From: a virus
DNA length: 32,835 bases
Direction: 5' to 3' (one strand)
Virus record (IMG/VR): IMGVR_UViG_3300044638_003506
Span: 1-32,835 of that record
The position numbers and the translations under genes were made by a program. Under the pieces are notes generated by a model that worked only from the letters and a program-made list of their open reading frames with translations, ran no database searches and was not told the DNA's origin. This document shows positions 1 to 7,751 of this stretch, piece after piece. Position 1 is the first letter of the stretch. Each line of letters starts with the position of its first letter.

Positions 1-51
1 AAATGCCCTATTGACAAGTGGGGGCCGATTGAGGTAGTTAAGACGGATTGA
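1..51 (+). CDS. 3' end of a gene cut by the window edge
   Basis: Frame 1 is open from the first base and encodes 16 residues, KCPIDKWGPIEVVKTD, before TGA at 49-51. The next gene starts 1 base later, so this is probably the tail of an upstream gene in the same operon. Too little remains to assign a family. The frame at the far end of the window (32740 onwards) is also cut, so the two could belong to one gene only if sequence is missing between the window ends. Confidence 0.45.
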   Translation, partial: KCPIDKWGPIEVVKTD

Positions 52-52
52 A

Positions 53-1015
53 ATGATTGTATTTATATCTTATCACCACGACGATAAGCCCCTAATGCTT
101 CGGTGGGCTAATCACATTAAGAAGCTTGGAGGAGCTTCCAAGCATCATATTATCGTGATGCCAGCGCACGGAGTATCTACCGAAGGCGTGATGGAGCCTT
201 TGAATGAAGCGTTTGGAAAGACTGAAGAGTTGCCATGCTTCCACACGGAACAAGGGTGGCCCGTGAGTTGCAATCGCGCATTTGAGCAAGCCGCATGGCA
301 TTCCTATCAAGTTACCAAGCAATCATTCCTTTGGATGGAGCCAGATGCTATTCCTCTTAAGGCATCTTGGCTGGACGATATTGAATCTGAATACAAGCAG
401 TGTGGGAAGCCATTCATGGGCGACTTTGTTAAGATTGCTGGCGTGTTGCCGAATGGGATTGACCACATGAGCGGGGTTGCTGTGTATCATTGGGATATGC
501 CTCGCATTCTTCCGAGCGTGTTTAATAACGATCATGCCGCATGGGACATTGTTTCTGGAAGGGCAGTATCCACGCAGATGCACAGAACAAGCCTAATACA
601 CCACGATTGGGTTCCATCAAAGCAATGGAGGCGCGATGTTGTAACCAAAGAATGCGTTAATCCACTTGCAGTAATTTACCATCCAGATAAACTGGGCGTG
701 TTATTTAATGACTCATTAGCTGGAGTCGAGACTAGAGCGAAGGGAGAACCTTTGACGGGAGCGTGTGGTGACGTATCCTCATTTGAACAATCGGCTCCAG
801 CCCCCTCCACATTATCGGCACTTAATGAGATAAGGGATTTTCTATCAGCGCAAACCCCAAATGAGGAAGCTGATTCTTTAATAGATGCCATTATTCTTCA
901 TGCAAAAAACCACCCTAAACTCAAAAAGAAAATCATCGCTCGCCTTGCCGAAGAAGGACTTGTTGCCAAAACCAAAAAAGCCAAGCCAGTCAAGCGTCCT
1001 AGAAAACAAGTTTAG
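53..1015 (+). CDS. Glycosyltransferase-like phage protein
   Basis: 320 aa. The first 210 residues look like a GT-A type glycosyltransferase domain: a beta-strand start (MIVFISYHHDD), then FLWMEPDAIP at about residues 92-101 followed by WLDDIESEY, where the acidic EPDA stretch occupies the place of a DxD metal/nucleotide-sugar motif, and HMSGVAVYHWDM near residue 140. I recognise this arrangement from uncharacterised phage proteins usually called glycosyltransferase-like. The last 110 residues are a linker and a lysine-rich tail (KTKKAKPVKRPRKQV). It sits just upstream of the capsid gene, so glycosylation of virion proteins or phage DNA is possible, but the substrate is not visible. The start follows the preceding stop by 1 base. 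The 3' end overlaps the next gene. Confidence 0.5.
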   Translation: MIVFISYHHDDKPLMLRWANHIKKLGGASKHHIIVMPAHGVSTEGVMEPLNEAFGKTEELPCFHTEQGWPVSCNRAFEQAAWHSYQVTKQSFLWMEPDAIPLKASWLDDIESEYKQCGKPFMGDFVKIAGVLPNGIDHMSGVAVYHWDMPRILPSVFNNDHAAWDIVSGRAVSTQMHRTSLIHHDWVPSKQWRRDVVTKECVNPLAVIYHPDKLGVLFNDSLAGVETRAKGEPLTGACGDVSSFEQSAPAPSTLSALNEIRDFLSAQTPNEEADSLIDAIILHAKNHPKLKKKIIARLAEEGLVAKTKKAKPVKRPRKQV

Positions 1016-1310
1016 ACTGCTTTGGTCAACGATCAGCAAGACAGAGCTTGTCGAGGAGCATAGGTTCCATGACACAAGAAAGTGGAGGCTGGACTTTGCC
1101 CATATAGAAGCAAAGGTTGGAATTGAGATACAAGGCGGAATCTGGAATGGGGGTCGTCATGGAAGGGGATATGGAATCGCTCAAGATAACGAGAAGTCTA
1201 ACGAGGCTATTTTTTGTGGTTGGGTAATTATCAAGTTGGCAGGAAATCAGATTACTACAGAGACATTGGAGAAAATCGTCACATTAATTAAAACCAGAAG
1301 CATTTTTTAG
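963..1310 (+). CDS. Small PD-(D/E)XK / DUF559-like endonuclease
   Basis: About 115 aa. The core reads RKWRLDFAH, then GIEIQGGIWNGGRHGRG, then a D-x-E-K-x-N-E-A helix and GWVIIKL. This is the D...ExQ layout of small restriction-endonuclease-fold proteins (Vsr/DUF559 relatives) common in phages: D is the first acid, the E of EIQGG the second, Q replaces the usual K, and a Trp/Gly/His-rich loop follows. The frame is open from an ATG at 885, but that would overlap the upstream gene by 131 bases. TTG at 963, preceded by AGAAGGA, leaves a 53-base overlap and is preferred, so the start is uncertain. Role unknown: DNA processing, packaging, or exclusion of competing DNA. Confidence 0.55.
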   Translation: MPKPKKPSQSSVLENKFRLLWSTISKTELVEEHRFHDTRKWRLDFAHIEAKVGIEIQGGIWNGGRHGRGYGIAQDNEKSNEAIFCGWVIIKLAGNQITTETLEKIVTLIKTRSIF

Positions 1311-1449
1311 TTGACGCAATTTAATTAATCGTTTAGTGGTCGCTTATAACGTAAGTGGGGTCGTTGCCACAAAGCGTAGAAGATGTCGCTACTTCAAAAC
1401 AAGCGTGGAGTAAAACCCACAAAACCAAACCCAATAACTATTTTAACTT

Positions 1450-2637
1450 ATGGCAATCACTTGCAGTACGGTTGACAGCCTTTTCCAGCGCGAAACTGGC
1501 CGTTTCTCCGTCGATATTCAGCAACGCTATCAGGTCGAGTCCCCTTGGGGTCGCCTCGTCCGTGTTGGCAAATTCCCCCTCGGAATGGGTACTTCCCTTA
1601 ACGAGATCACCGTCGAGCGTGTCCTTTCTGGCTCTATTGAGAACGATTGGTCGAACGTCTCTACTTCCAACGGCACTTCGTCCAATGGTTGTATTCCTGC
1701 TACGAATGATCTGGCCTTTGGTCAGACTGTTCAGAACTGGAATCTCCAGACTAAGGCCTATCAGACTCCTTGCATCTGCTTGGACGATCTGAAGACCAGC
1801 TTCCAAGTTGAGTCGCAGGTTGCCAAGACAGTCGAACAGCTTACCCAGCTTACCAAGACGGTTCTCGACAACCGCCGCCGTAGCGAGTATCTGCGACTCG
1901 TTCCCAAGATCCAGTCTGGATTCACCACCGAATACACCAACCTTAACGGTGTTGGTGGCGTTCCCGTGCCTACCCTCCAGCTTTCGCAAGATCAGCTTGA
2001 CGTTATCCGCGTTCAGCTTATCCGCGATGGTGCAGGTCACAACCCCCTTGGTCGCGAGAATGGTGCGGCAGTCCTTGGACTCATCACCAGCCCTGAGACC
2101 AGCCGTGCGCTCCTCCGCAACAATGCGGATCTGCGGCAGGACATCCGTTTCGGTACTCCTAGCGAGCTTGTTCAGCCCCTCGGCGTTGATCGTAGCTACG
2201 GCGGGTACTACCACATGGTTGATTTCGAGGTTCCTCGTTTCACCTACTCCACCTCTGGAGGCGGAACTTACACGCAGGTTTATCCCTTCGTGCAACAGTC
2301 CACGACCAGCGGATTCAAGTGGGTTTCCAACCCCGCCTACAACACTGCGCCCCTTGAGGCCGCATACATCTTCCACCCGGACGTGTATGAGGAAGCAGTT
2401 CAGCAGGTCGGGCCGAACATCCCCGGTGCGGCGTTTGACGACTATCCGTACTACTACAGCGGTCAGTTCTTCTGGCTGAACATCCGTAATGCCACGGACA
2501 ACCCGCTTGGCAAGATCGGTCGTTGGTTGGCGATCTTCCAGAGTGGAAGCCGCCCCCTCCAGCCTTGGCTGGGTCGCGTGGTGATCCACAAGCGTTGCGC
2601 CAACGATCTCAGTTTTTCAACCTGCACAAACAGCTAA
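1450..2637 (+). CDS. Probable major capsid protein
   Basis: 395 aa. Composition and layout fit a tailed-phage major head protein: no signal peptide or membrane segment, an N-terminal stretch with mixed charge, a long helical segment near residues 120-155 (KTSFQVESQVAKTVEQLTQL) like the spine helix of HK97-fold capsids, and a Gly/Tyr/Pro-rich C-terminal half. The gene is isolated between a 139-base leader and a strong terminator, as expected for a very highly expressed protein, and its codon use is so biased that long spurious frames appear on both strands. The leader contains TTGACG at 1311-1316 and TATAAC at 1345-1350 but not at standard spacing, so the promoter is unresolved. Assignment rests on context and composition; an abundant minor head protein is the alternative. 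Confidence 0.6.
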   Translation: MAITCSTVDSLFQRETGRFSVDIQQRYQVESPWGRLVRVGKFPLGMGTSLNEITVERVLSGSIENDWSNVSTSNGTSSNGCIPATNDLAFGQTVQNWNLQTKAYQTPCICLDDLKTSFQVESQVAKTVEQLTQLTKTVLDNRRRSEYLRLVPKIQSGFTTEYTNLNGVGGVPVPTLQLSQDQLDVIRVQLIRDGAGHNPLGRENGAAVLGLITSPETSRALLRNNADLRQDIRFGTPSELVQPLGVDRSYGGYYHMVDFEVPRFTYSTSGGGTYTQVYPFVQQSTTSGFKWVSNPAYNTAPLEAAYIFHPDVYEEAVQQVGPNIPGAAFDDYPYYYSGQFFWLNIRNATDNPLGKIGRWLAIFQSGSRPLQPWLGRVVIHKRCANDLSFSTCTNS

Positions 2638-2668
2638 TTGCTGATTTAACAGAGTAGAATCTGACATA

Positions 2669-2706
2669 AAATCCCCCCAATCGGAGAAATCTGGTTGGGG
2701 GGATTT
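2669..2706 (+). terminator. Intrinsic terminator after the capsid gene
   Basis: A perfect 12-bp stem, AAATCCCCCCAA (2669-2680) with TTGGGGGGATTT (2695-2706), and a 14-base loop, followed by CTTTTTAT. It lies 31 bases after the capsid stop and would end a monocistronic capsid transcript or attenuate reading into the HNH gene. Confidence 0.85.
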
Positions 2707-2750
2707 CTTTTTATCTTGGCGCGCAAGTCATTTGTGCATATTTTTATTGA

Positions 2751-3359
2751 ATGAATACACCACTAACCGAAGACCAGATTAAGCAAATTCACGAACTAAA
2801 AGAAAAGAGATTCAAAAACTCAACAATTGCCGTAATGGTAGGATGCAATAGAAACACAGTTTTGTATCACACCAGCGAAAAGTACCGCCACTCATGCAGG
2901 TCTGCTGGAGGGAGACAGCATGGAAAAAGATTAAGTAATGAGCAAATATCAAAAATTATGGAGATGCATAAATGTGGAAAATCTGGATTAAAAATTGCTA
3001 GGTTGCTTGGAATAAATGTTGTTACAGTGTATAGATATACATCTCCAGAAAGGAGGCAAAAAGATATTAATAGGCAAAAATCCTATCCAGCGAAAGAAAG
3101 GCCACAATCTATAATCAAGAAAGAAAGAGGCGGGAAGTGTGAATTATGTGGTTTTGATAAACACTATAACTGCCTTGATTTCCACCACAAAGATCCATCT
3201 ACAAAGTCTTTTGAAATTGCTAGAAAAAGCGGATATTCAGTTGATGTTCTTCGCAAAGAGACAGACAAGTGTGCCTTGGTTTGTAAAAACTGCCACTATT
3301 TAATCCACGCTGGAGTTATTCAAATCCCATTGACACAATCTTACCAATCAACTAATTAA
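2751..3359 (+). CDS. HNH homing endonuclease with two N-terminal HTH motifs
   Basis: 202 aa. Two helix-turn-helix-like segments come first (residues about 6-38 and 63-95, each ending in NRNTVLYH or NVVTVYRY), then an HNH/zinc domain: CELC (130-133), LDFHHKDP with His145-His146, and CKNCHYLIH (178-186). The tandem HTH plus HNH layout is that of free-standing homing endonucleases with NUMOD-like DNA-recognition modules. It is inserted between the capsid terminator and the virion gene series, on the coding strand, and is more A/T-rich than the capsid gene, all typical of mobile phage HNH genes. It would nick or cut a capsid-linked target in a genome lacking the insertion. The start ATG has no clear ribosome binding site. 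Confidence 0.85.
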   Translation: MNTPLTEDQIKQIHELKEKRFKNSTIAVMVGCNRNTVLYHTSEKYRHSCRSAGGRQHGKRLSNEQISKIMEMHKCGKSGLKIARLLGINVVTVYRYTSPERRQKDINRQKSYPAKERPQSIIKKERGGKCELCGFDKHYNCLDFHHKDPSTKSFEIARKSGYSVDVLRKETDKCALVCKNCHYLIHAGVIQIPLTQSYQSTN

Positions 3360-3366
3360 CTTATTT

Positions 3367-3645
3367 ATGACTTCATTTACTATCCCCAAAAACTACTCTG
3401 CACCAGAAGGCGTTAAAGAAAACTCGGAGTTTTCCGACATCGCCACATTCAAGATTAAGGGTGGCAAGATCCATATCGTAACGATTGGAGAGGACGCTAC
3501 TCCTGTTTCCAGCAAGGAAGACAAGCCCAAGGGCGGCAAGGCGGCTATTAAGGAACAGCTTTCTGAGATGGAGGGCGAGGAAGAAGCTGAAGGCATGGAA
3601 GAAGAGTCCTACGAAGAGGAAGGTTCAGAAGAGGAGATGGATTAA
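3367..3645 (+). CDS. Small protein with very acidic tail
   Basis: 92 aa, no recognised family. The first half (TFKIKGGKIHIVTIGEDATP) looks like a short beta-rich domain. The last 35 residues are almost entirely Glu/Gly/Ser (EGEEEAEGMEEESYEEEGSE) and must be unstructured. It lies between the HNH gene and the first fibre-like gene with 3 bases to its downstream neighbour, so it is probably a virion or virion-assembly accessory protein. Acidic disordered tails occur in head decoration proteins and DNA mimics; neither is shown here. Confidence 0.6.
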   Translation: MTSFTIPKNYSAPEGVKENSEFSDIATFKIKGGKIHIVTIGEDATPVSSKEDKPKGGKAAIKEQLSEMEGEEEAEGMEEESYEEEGSEEEMD

Positions 3646-3648
3646 GCC

Positions 3649-4944
3649 ATGAGCAGGGTACTCAACCCTGTTTATTCGTCCACATCGGACGGGTCGGATA
3701 TTACGCTTTGCCGTATTCTTGAGGCATTGGGGGCTATTGAGAACTCAACGGCACTTGGCAATGGTGGGTTTAATTTCTCTAGTAAGAACAGACTAAAGGT
3801 TAGCCCATATCAAGCTGTATTCTTTAACACCTTCCAGTACGGGAAGGAGACTGATGTGTGGGATGAGTCAACGGCAAATGGAGGAACCGCAACTCACGAC
3901 CCTAACTTGAGTGGAGTTGACTTAAGCGTTACCAACACCCTTGGTTCTGAGGTTGTGAGGCAGACAGTCCATACGATGCGGTATATCCCCGGTCGCGCCT
4001 CAACGCTTACCTTCTCCGTTAAACTTAATCCCCCCACCGCTGGAATTCGTCGTAGGCTTGGCCTTAACAACGGGGCAGACGGGTTTTATTTTGAGGATGA
4101 TGGATCTGGAGATTATTTCTGTTGCATTGCTAATACTGGTGGGACTCCCGCCCTTCAGAGGGTAGGGAGGGCGCAATGGAATGGGGACAAGTTGGACGGG
4201 AACGGCCCTAGCGGAATTGTTGCAGACCCTACGAAGCAACAGATGGTTAGCTTTGAATACGAGTGGTACGGGGCTGGGCAGGTTAAGTTCGGATGGGTGA
4301 TTGATGGACAGACTCACGTTATCCACACATTCAATACCGCCAACACGCTTGTTAATCCTTGGTGCAAAACCCCGTTCCTGCCGATTAGGATTGAAATTAA
4401 GAATACCACGGGTGGACAGGCAAACGGAACATACAAGCTTGAACAAGGTTCAAATAGTCTTATTTCTGAAGGAGAACCAGAGAAGCTGGGAACAGCGCAA
4501 AACATTCAGACTGCAATTACTGGAATTAGCACAGGTTCGTCTAATACTTACGCTCATCTTCTTTCCATTAGGCTCAAGTCATCTCAATTACAGGGCATTG
4601 TGTTGCCGTCTTATTTCCAAGTTGCCACAACGGACAACACGAGCATCTTCTATAAGATAATCAGAAACGCTACTATTACTGGTGGAACATGGAATAATAT
4701 GCCAGATACCAACAGCTTTACTCAATACAACATCACGGCTACTGGCTTTTCTGGAGGCATTAACCTTGATTCTGGATTTGTAATGTCTGGTAGCGGAGGA
4801 AGCATTAGAATTGATAGGGACACTCAATATCAGATTGGTCGCAGTGCTATGGGAACTATCAGCGACACTTTGACAATCGTTGGAGCGTGTTCGACCAATA
4901 ACAAATCGGCAGTTGCGGCTATGACTTGGATTGAGCAACGATAA
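3649..4944 (+). CDS. Virion appendage protein A with shared N-terminal module
   Basis: 431 aa. Residues 1-28 carry MSRVLNPVYSSTSDGSDITL and CRILEALG, a module repeated at the starts of the genes at 4988 and 6555. The central domain includes QWNGDKLDGNGPSG, a stretch ending in FGWVIDG, and LPIRIEIKNT. I recognise this series from a recurrent phage structural-protein family whose members read like a concanavalin-like beta-sandwich, but its function is not known to me. The C-terminal 150 residues are Ser/Thr/Gly-rich beta-type sequence as in fibre tips. The shared N-terminus is probably the virion attachment part and the rest the exposed part. Confidence 0.65.
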   Translation: MSRVLNPVYSSTSDGSDITLCRILEALGAIENSTALGNGGFNFSSKNRLKVSPYQAVFFNTFQYGKETDVWDESTANGGTATHDPNLSGVDLSVTNTLGSEVVRQTVHTMRYIPGRASTLTFSVKLNPPTAGIRRRLGLNNGADGFYFEDDGSGDYFCCIANTGGTPALQRVGRAQWNGDKLDGNGPSGIVADPTKQQMVSFEYEWYGAGQVKFGWVIDGQTHVIHTFNTANTLVNPWCKTPFLPIRIEIKNTTGGQANGTYKLEQGSNSLISEGEPEKLGTAQNIQTAITGISTGSSNTYAHLLSIRLKSSQLQGIVLPSYFQVATTDNTSIFYKIIRNATITGGTWNNMPDTNSFTQYNITATGFSGGINLDSGFVMSGSGGSIRIDRDTQYQIGRSAMGTISDTLTIVGACSTNNKSAVAAMTWIEQR

Positions 4945-4987
4945 TCTACTTGTATTGATATTAATAAAGCATTAAATAAATAAAACT

Positions 4988-6133
4988 ATGAGCCGCATAT
5001 TCAACCCTGTTTATTCGTCCACATCGGACGGATCAGACATCACTCTTTGTCGCATTCTTGAAGCGGCTGGTTCAATTAAAGATGCCATTGCAGGAGGTGG
5101 AGGAGGTGGAGCAACGTCGGCAAATCCTGCCGTTGGGCCAGATGGCGTTACTCGCGTTCCTCTTAATGTTAATTCTGATGGAGAGCTAAAGGTTAATGTT
5201 GAAGCAAGCGTTGACGCTGATCTTGCACAGATTGAGAACAAGCTAGACACGCTTATTGGGATTGCAACTCCTCAAGCGGCTGATGTCGCTAGTATCGACA
5301 CTGAGGCTCAAGCTATCGACGCCAAGCTCCCAGCCCTGTCCAGCGGCAGGATTCCCGTGGAGGCAAACAACGCCGCTAGTCAGGTCTATAACTACACGGC
5401 AACTGGTGCGGTTGCTGGATCTCCAGTTATCATTCCTTCTATTGATTGCAGTCAATTTCGAGAAGTTTCCGTCCAGATAGTTTCTGCTGGAACTGGGTTT
5501 TCTTTACAGGGACAAATTTCCAACGATGGAACCACTTGGGTTGTTTGCCCTGCTTTTGTAAACAACGGAAACGTCAGCATAGCGCAATACAGCACTGCTC
5601 AAATATACAATTATACACTTTCATCCGCTAGGTTCTTCCGTGTAATACAAAACACTGCACAGACAGCAGGCACAACAACCCTCGTTGCCTACGCCTCGCA
5701 ACAGGCTACGCCTAAATTGTATCAGTCGGTGTCGGGGACGGTTTCGGTTGCTTCTGGTTCTGTAATAACGCCCATTGCCAACGTGGGATTAGGGATGGCG
5801 TTATACCATTCGCTAGTTTCAGCCGCATCGACTAATGCGACCAGCGTTAAAGCATCTCAAGGGGCAATAGGCACTCTGATCCTAACCAACTCTTCAGCAA
5901 CTTGGGCCTATTTTAAGCTAGTCAATAAAGCATCAGCCCCAACTGTCGGAACTGATACGGCAATTATCAATATCGGGGTTGCCCCTAACACCACGCTGGA
6001 TTGCTCTACCTCGTTTGCTGGTCTCCGAATGACTACCGGCATTGCCTACTACGTCTCGGCAGGAACCTCGCTCACCGACAACACAGCACTCCCTGCCGCT
6101 GGCACCTTCCTCGTGAACATGACCTATGTTTAA
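4988..6133 (+). CDS. Virion fibre/appendage protein B with shared N-terminal module
   Basis: 381 aa. The N-terminus repeats the module of protein A (MSRIFNPVYSSTSDGSDITL), and 30 consecutive bases are identical between 3663-3692 and 5002-5031. A hexa-glycine hinge follows at residues 36-41, then VTRVPLNVNSDGELKVNV, a short heptad-like helix (DADLAQIENKLDTLIGIA) and a Ser/Thr/Asn-rich beta region with phrases such as FREVSVQIVSAGTGF and ISNDGTTW, typical of trimeric fibres and head fibres. No enzymatic motif is seen. The stop overlaps the next start (ATGTTTAA). Probably receptor-binding or head-surface fibre. Confidence 0.65.
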   Translation: MSRIFNPVYSSTSDGSDITLCRILEAAGSIKDAIAGGGGGGATSANPAVGPDGVTRVPLNVNSDGELKVNVEASVDADLAQIENKLDTLIGIATPQAADVASIDTEAQAIDAKLPALSSGRIPVEANNAASQVYNYTATGAVAGSPVIIPSIDCSQFREVSVQIVSAGTGFSLQGQISNDGTTWVVCPAFVNNGNVSIAQYSTAQIYNYTLSSARFFRVIQNTAQTAGTTTLVAYASQQATPKLYQSVSGTVSVASGSVITPIANVGLGMALYHSLVSAASTNATSVKASQGAIGTLILTNSSATWAYFKLVNKASAPTVGTDTAIINIGVAPNTTLDCSTSFAGLRMTTGIAYYVSAGTSLTDNTALPAAGTFLVNMTYV

Positions 6134-6332
6134 GCTCACCCTCAACACCACAGGCGACACGTTCTGGGATCGCATCGCGGGTCTCGTAGGCTCCGAAGCA
6201 GGCGAGGTGACGGGATCTCCCTTCACGGACGAGCATCAATTCTACAATGCCGTTTTCCCCAACTACGGCGAGGTGACTTGGATTCCCGAAGCTGTCTGCA
6301 CGATCACAGAGATAACCAATGAAGTTCATTAA
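6126..6332 (+). CDS. Small hypothetical protein coupled to fibre gene B
   Basis: 68 aa (MFKLTLNTTGDTFWDRIAGL...), family not recognised. Its ATG lies inside the end of the upstream fibre gene (overlap 8 bases), and its 3' end overlaps the next small gene by 14 bases, which argues for coupled translation and a real gene. Acidic and Thr-rich, no membrane segment. A fibre chaperone or a minor virion component are possible roles by position only. Confidence 0.5.
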   Translation: MFKLTLNTTGDTFWDRIAGLVGSEAGEVTGSPFTDEHQFYNAVFPNYGEVTWIPEAVCTITEITNEVH

Positions 6333-6543
6333 ATACATTTCGCTTTTAATCAAGTGCTACCCAGTTGCAAAACAACGGGTATTGGTTACTCGCGACAATG
6401 TTTATAATGGAGTGGTTTTGACTCAGATTGCATATCAAGAGGTTCGCACACTGCTTACTCGTAATGGTATAAAAAACGAAGATATTACAGGAGCTATTGT
6501 ATATTTAGCAATTTCCCTTGCTTACTTACTTAATAGAAGTTAA
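6319..6543 (+). CDS. Small hypothetical protein
   Basis: 74 aa. The N-terminus (MKFIKYISLLIKCYPVAKQR) is basic and amphipathic, and the C-terminus (GAIVYLAISLAYLLNRS) is hydrophobic enough to be a short membrane or buried helix. Overlaps the preceding gene by 14 bases and precedes appendage gene C by 11 bases. Family not recognised. Confidence 0.45.
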   Translation: MKFIKYISLLIKCYPVAKQRVLVTRDNVYNGVVLTQIAYQEVRTLLTRNGIKNEDITGAIVYLAISLAYLLNRS

Positions 6544-6554
6544 CACTTAAAATT

Positions 6555-6824
6555 ATGAGCCGCGAATTTAACCCCATTGTTTCTTCCACTTCAGATGGCA
6601 TAGACATTACTCTTTGCCGAATCCTTGAGTCCGTAGCAGTCGGAGGAGCTTCGACTACTGGGTTCGCCATCCCTGCATACAACGATGTGGTGATGCTCTA
6701 TCAGAACGCCTCATTCCCAACCAAGCCAACCTTCATCACGTTCAAGCAGGATGGAACAATTGTTTACGAGGTCACATTGACTTATGATGCCAATGGTGCG
6801 TTGACTCGTGTTTACGAGTCCTAA
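6555..6824 (+). CDS. Short appendage protein C with the shared module
   Basis: 89 aa. The third copy of the N-terminal module (MSREFNPIVSSTSDGIDITL, then CRILES) is joined to a compact domain of about 50 residues: FAIPAYNDVVMLYQN, then TFITFKQDGTIVYEVTLTYD and GALTRVYES. The C-terminal part looks like a single small beta-sheet adaptor. Because it is almost only module, it may be a minimal plug or decoration using the same docking site as the long fibres A and B. Confidence 0.6.
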   Translation: MSREFNPIVSSTSDGIDITLCRILESVAVGGASTTGFAIPAYNDVVMLYQNASFPTKPTFITFKQDGTIVYEVTLTYDANGALTRVYES

Positions 6825-6837
6825 TTTGCTTTAGCGA

Positions 6838-7740
6838 ATGGCTAATCTCTATTACAACGCCGCAGTAGATACGGCATGGGACACACTAGGCAACTGGTGG
6901 AATGATGATATATTTACTGACCCTGCGTTAGCTCTCCCTGCTACTGGGGATACTGTGTATCTCTATGGATATATGACTAGCGGCCCAACAACGCCAGTCA
7001 CCCTTAATCACATCTATGCCTATACTCTTAGCTACGGAGGGCCGTTAAGTTTTACGGGAGCAATTGGTAACGCAACTTTTCAAGATAGCCAAAACTCTGG
7101 CACAGTCACAGGAGATGCCACATTTAACGGCTCTAGCAACAACTTCGGCACAGTAACAGGCAACGCCACGTTTAACGATACTAGCTACAACGGCGGCACA
7201 GTAACAGGCAACGCCACGTTTAATGGCACTAGCTACAATAATGGGGAAGTCACAGGAGATGCCACATTTAACGACTCTAGCTACCACGACATCTTTGGCG
7301 AAGTCGGAGGAGAGGCCACGTTTAACGACTATAGCTACAATGGGGGCATTATAGGCAACTTCAATGGAATGCCGACTGGACTCCCTGTGACTTTTAACGA
7401 CATTAGCTACAACAATTCGGTAGCCATTGGAACCGCCACATTTAACGATGTTAGCTATAACGCCATTGGTGCGTCTGTCAATGGTGCCACGTTTAACGAC
7501 TCTAGCTACAACGAAGGCTCAGTCTCAGGAGATGCCACGTTTAACGATACTAGCTTTGCCCAAAGCGGAGGATCAGTCTCAGGAGAGGCCACGTTTGATT
7601 TAACTGCCGCCGCTACGCAAATTATTGGTGGGTATGATGTATCTTTTAATGGAGGTGTTGTCGTCAGCGGGGGAAGTGGTGGCGGCTCAGACAACACTAT
7701 TGCCAGACTGCTAGACCTTCCTTGGTTCATTAATCTCTAA
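6838..7740 (+). CDS. Beta-solenoid repeat virion protein
   Basis: 300 aa. Residues 1-75 form a head domain (MANLYYNAAVDTAWDTLGNW...). Residues 79-252 consist of ten repeats plus a terminal ATF stub, with consensus ATFNDTSYNGGTVTGN (usual period 16 residues, range 15-18, one long insertion unit of 25). This is what one parallel beta-helix coil would look like: F inward, N/D/S/T outward, G at turns. After a Gly/Ser linker the protein ends in GSDNTIARLLDLPWFINL, which resembles the GSDITLCRILEA motif at the N-termini of the three neighbouring appendage proteins. Probably a rigid tail- or head-spike shaft. No polysaccharide lyase or hydrolase catalytic motif is visible. Confidence 0.6.
   Translation: MANLYYNAAVDTAWDTLGNWWNDDIFTDPALALPATGDTVYLYGYMTSGPTTPVTLNHIYAYTLSYGGPLSFTGAIGNATFQDSQNSGTVTGDATFNGSSNNFGTVTGNATFNDTSYNGGTVTGNATFNGTSYNNGEVTGDATFNDSSYHDIFGEVGGEATFNDYSYNGGIIGNFNGMPTGLPVTFNDISYNNSVAIGTATFNDVSYNAIGASVNGATFNDSSYNEGSVSGDATFNDTSFAQSGGSVSGEATFDLTAAATQIIGGYDVSFNGGVVVSGGSGGGSDNTIARLLDLPWFINL
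7072..7597 (+). repeat. Protein-coding tandem repeats (about 48 bp units)
   Basis: About ten imperfect direct repeats encode the 16-residue ATFNDxSYNxGxVTGD unit. The most conserved DNA words are GCCACGTTTAACG and ACTAGCTACAA. Unit length varies by whole codons (45-54 bp, one of 75 bp), so the array keeps the reading frame. Such an array can expand or contract by recombination and so change the spike length. Confidence 0.8.
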
Positions 7741-7751
7741 CCCCAACACCT

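Noticed and set aside
885-962. Programmed frameshift joining the first gene to the nuclease frame
   Set aside because: The overlap would need a +1 shift and shows no clear slippery site with stimulator; an internal TTG start explains the nuclease better.
1311-1350. Capsid promoter TTGACG ... TATAAC
   Set aside because: Boxes are 28 bases apart; no paired -35 for TATAAC at normal spacing.
1808-2479. 223-codon plus-strand frame inside the capsid gene
   Set aside because: Ser/Arg/Pro/Leu-rich composition typical of a shifted reading of a biased gene; no motif and no ribosome binding site.
1438-2589. 383-codon minus-strand frame across the capsid gene
   Set aside because: It lies exactly antiparallel to the capsid frame. 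The biased codon use of the capsid gene leaves few stops on the other strand, and the product is Arg/Val/Gly-rich with no recognisable domain.
7072-7597. Regular repeats as a CRISPR array
   Set aside because: Repeats are in frame, imperfect and without unique spacers; they encode protein coils.
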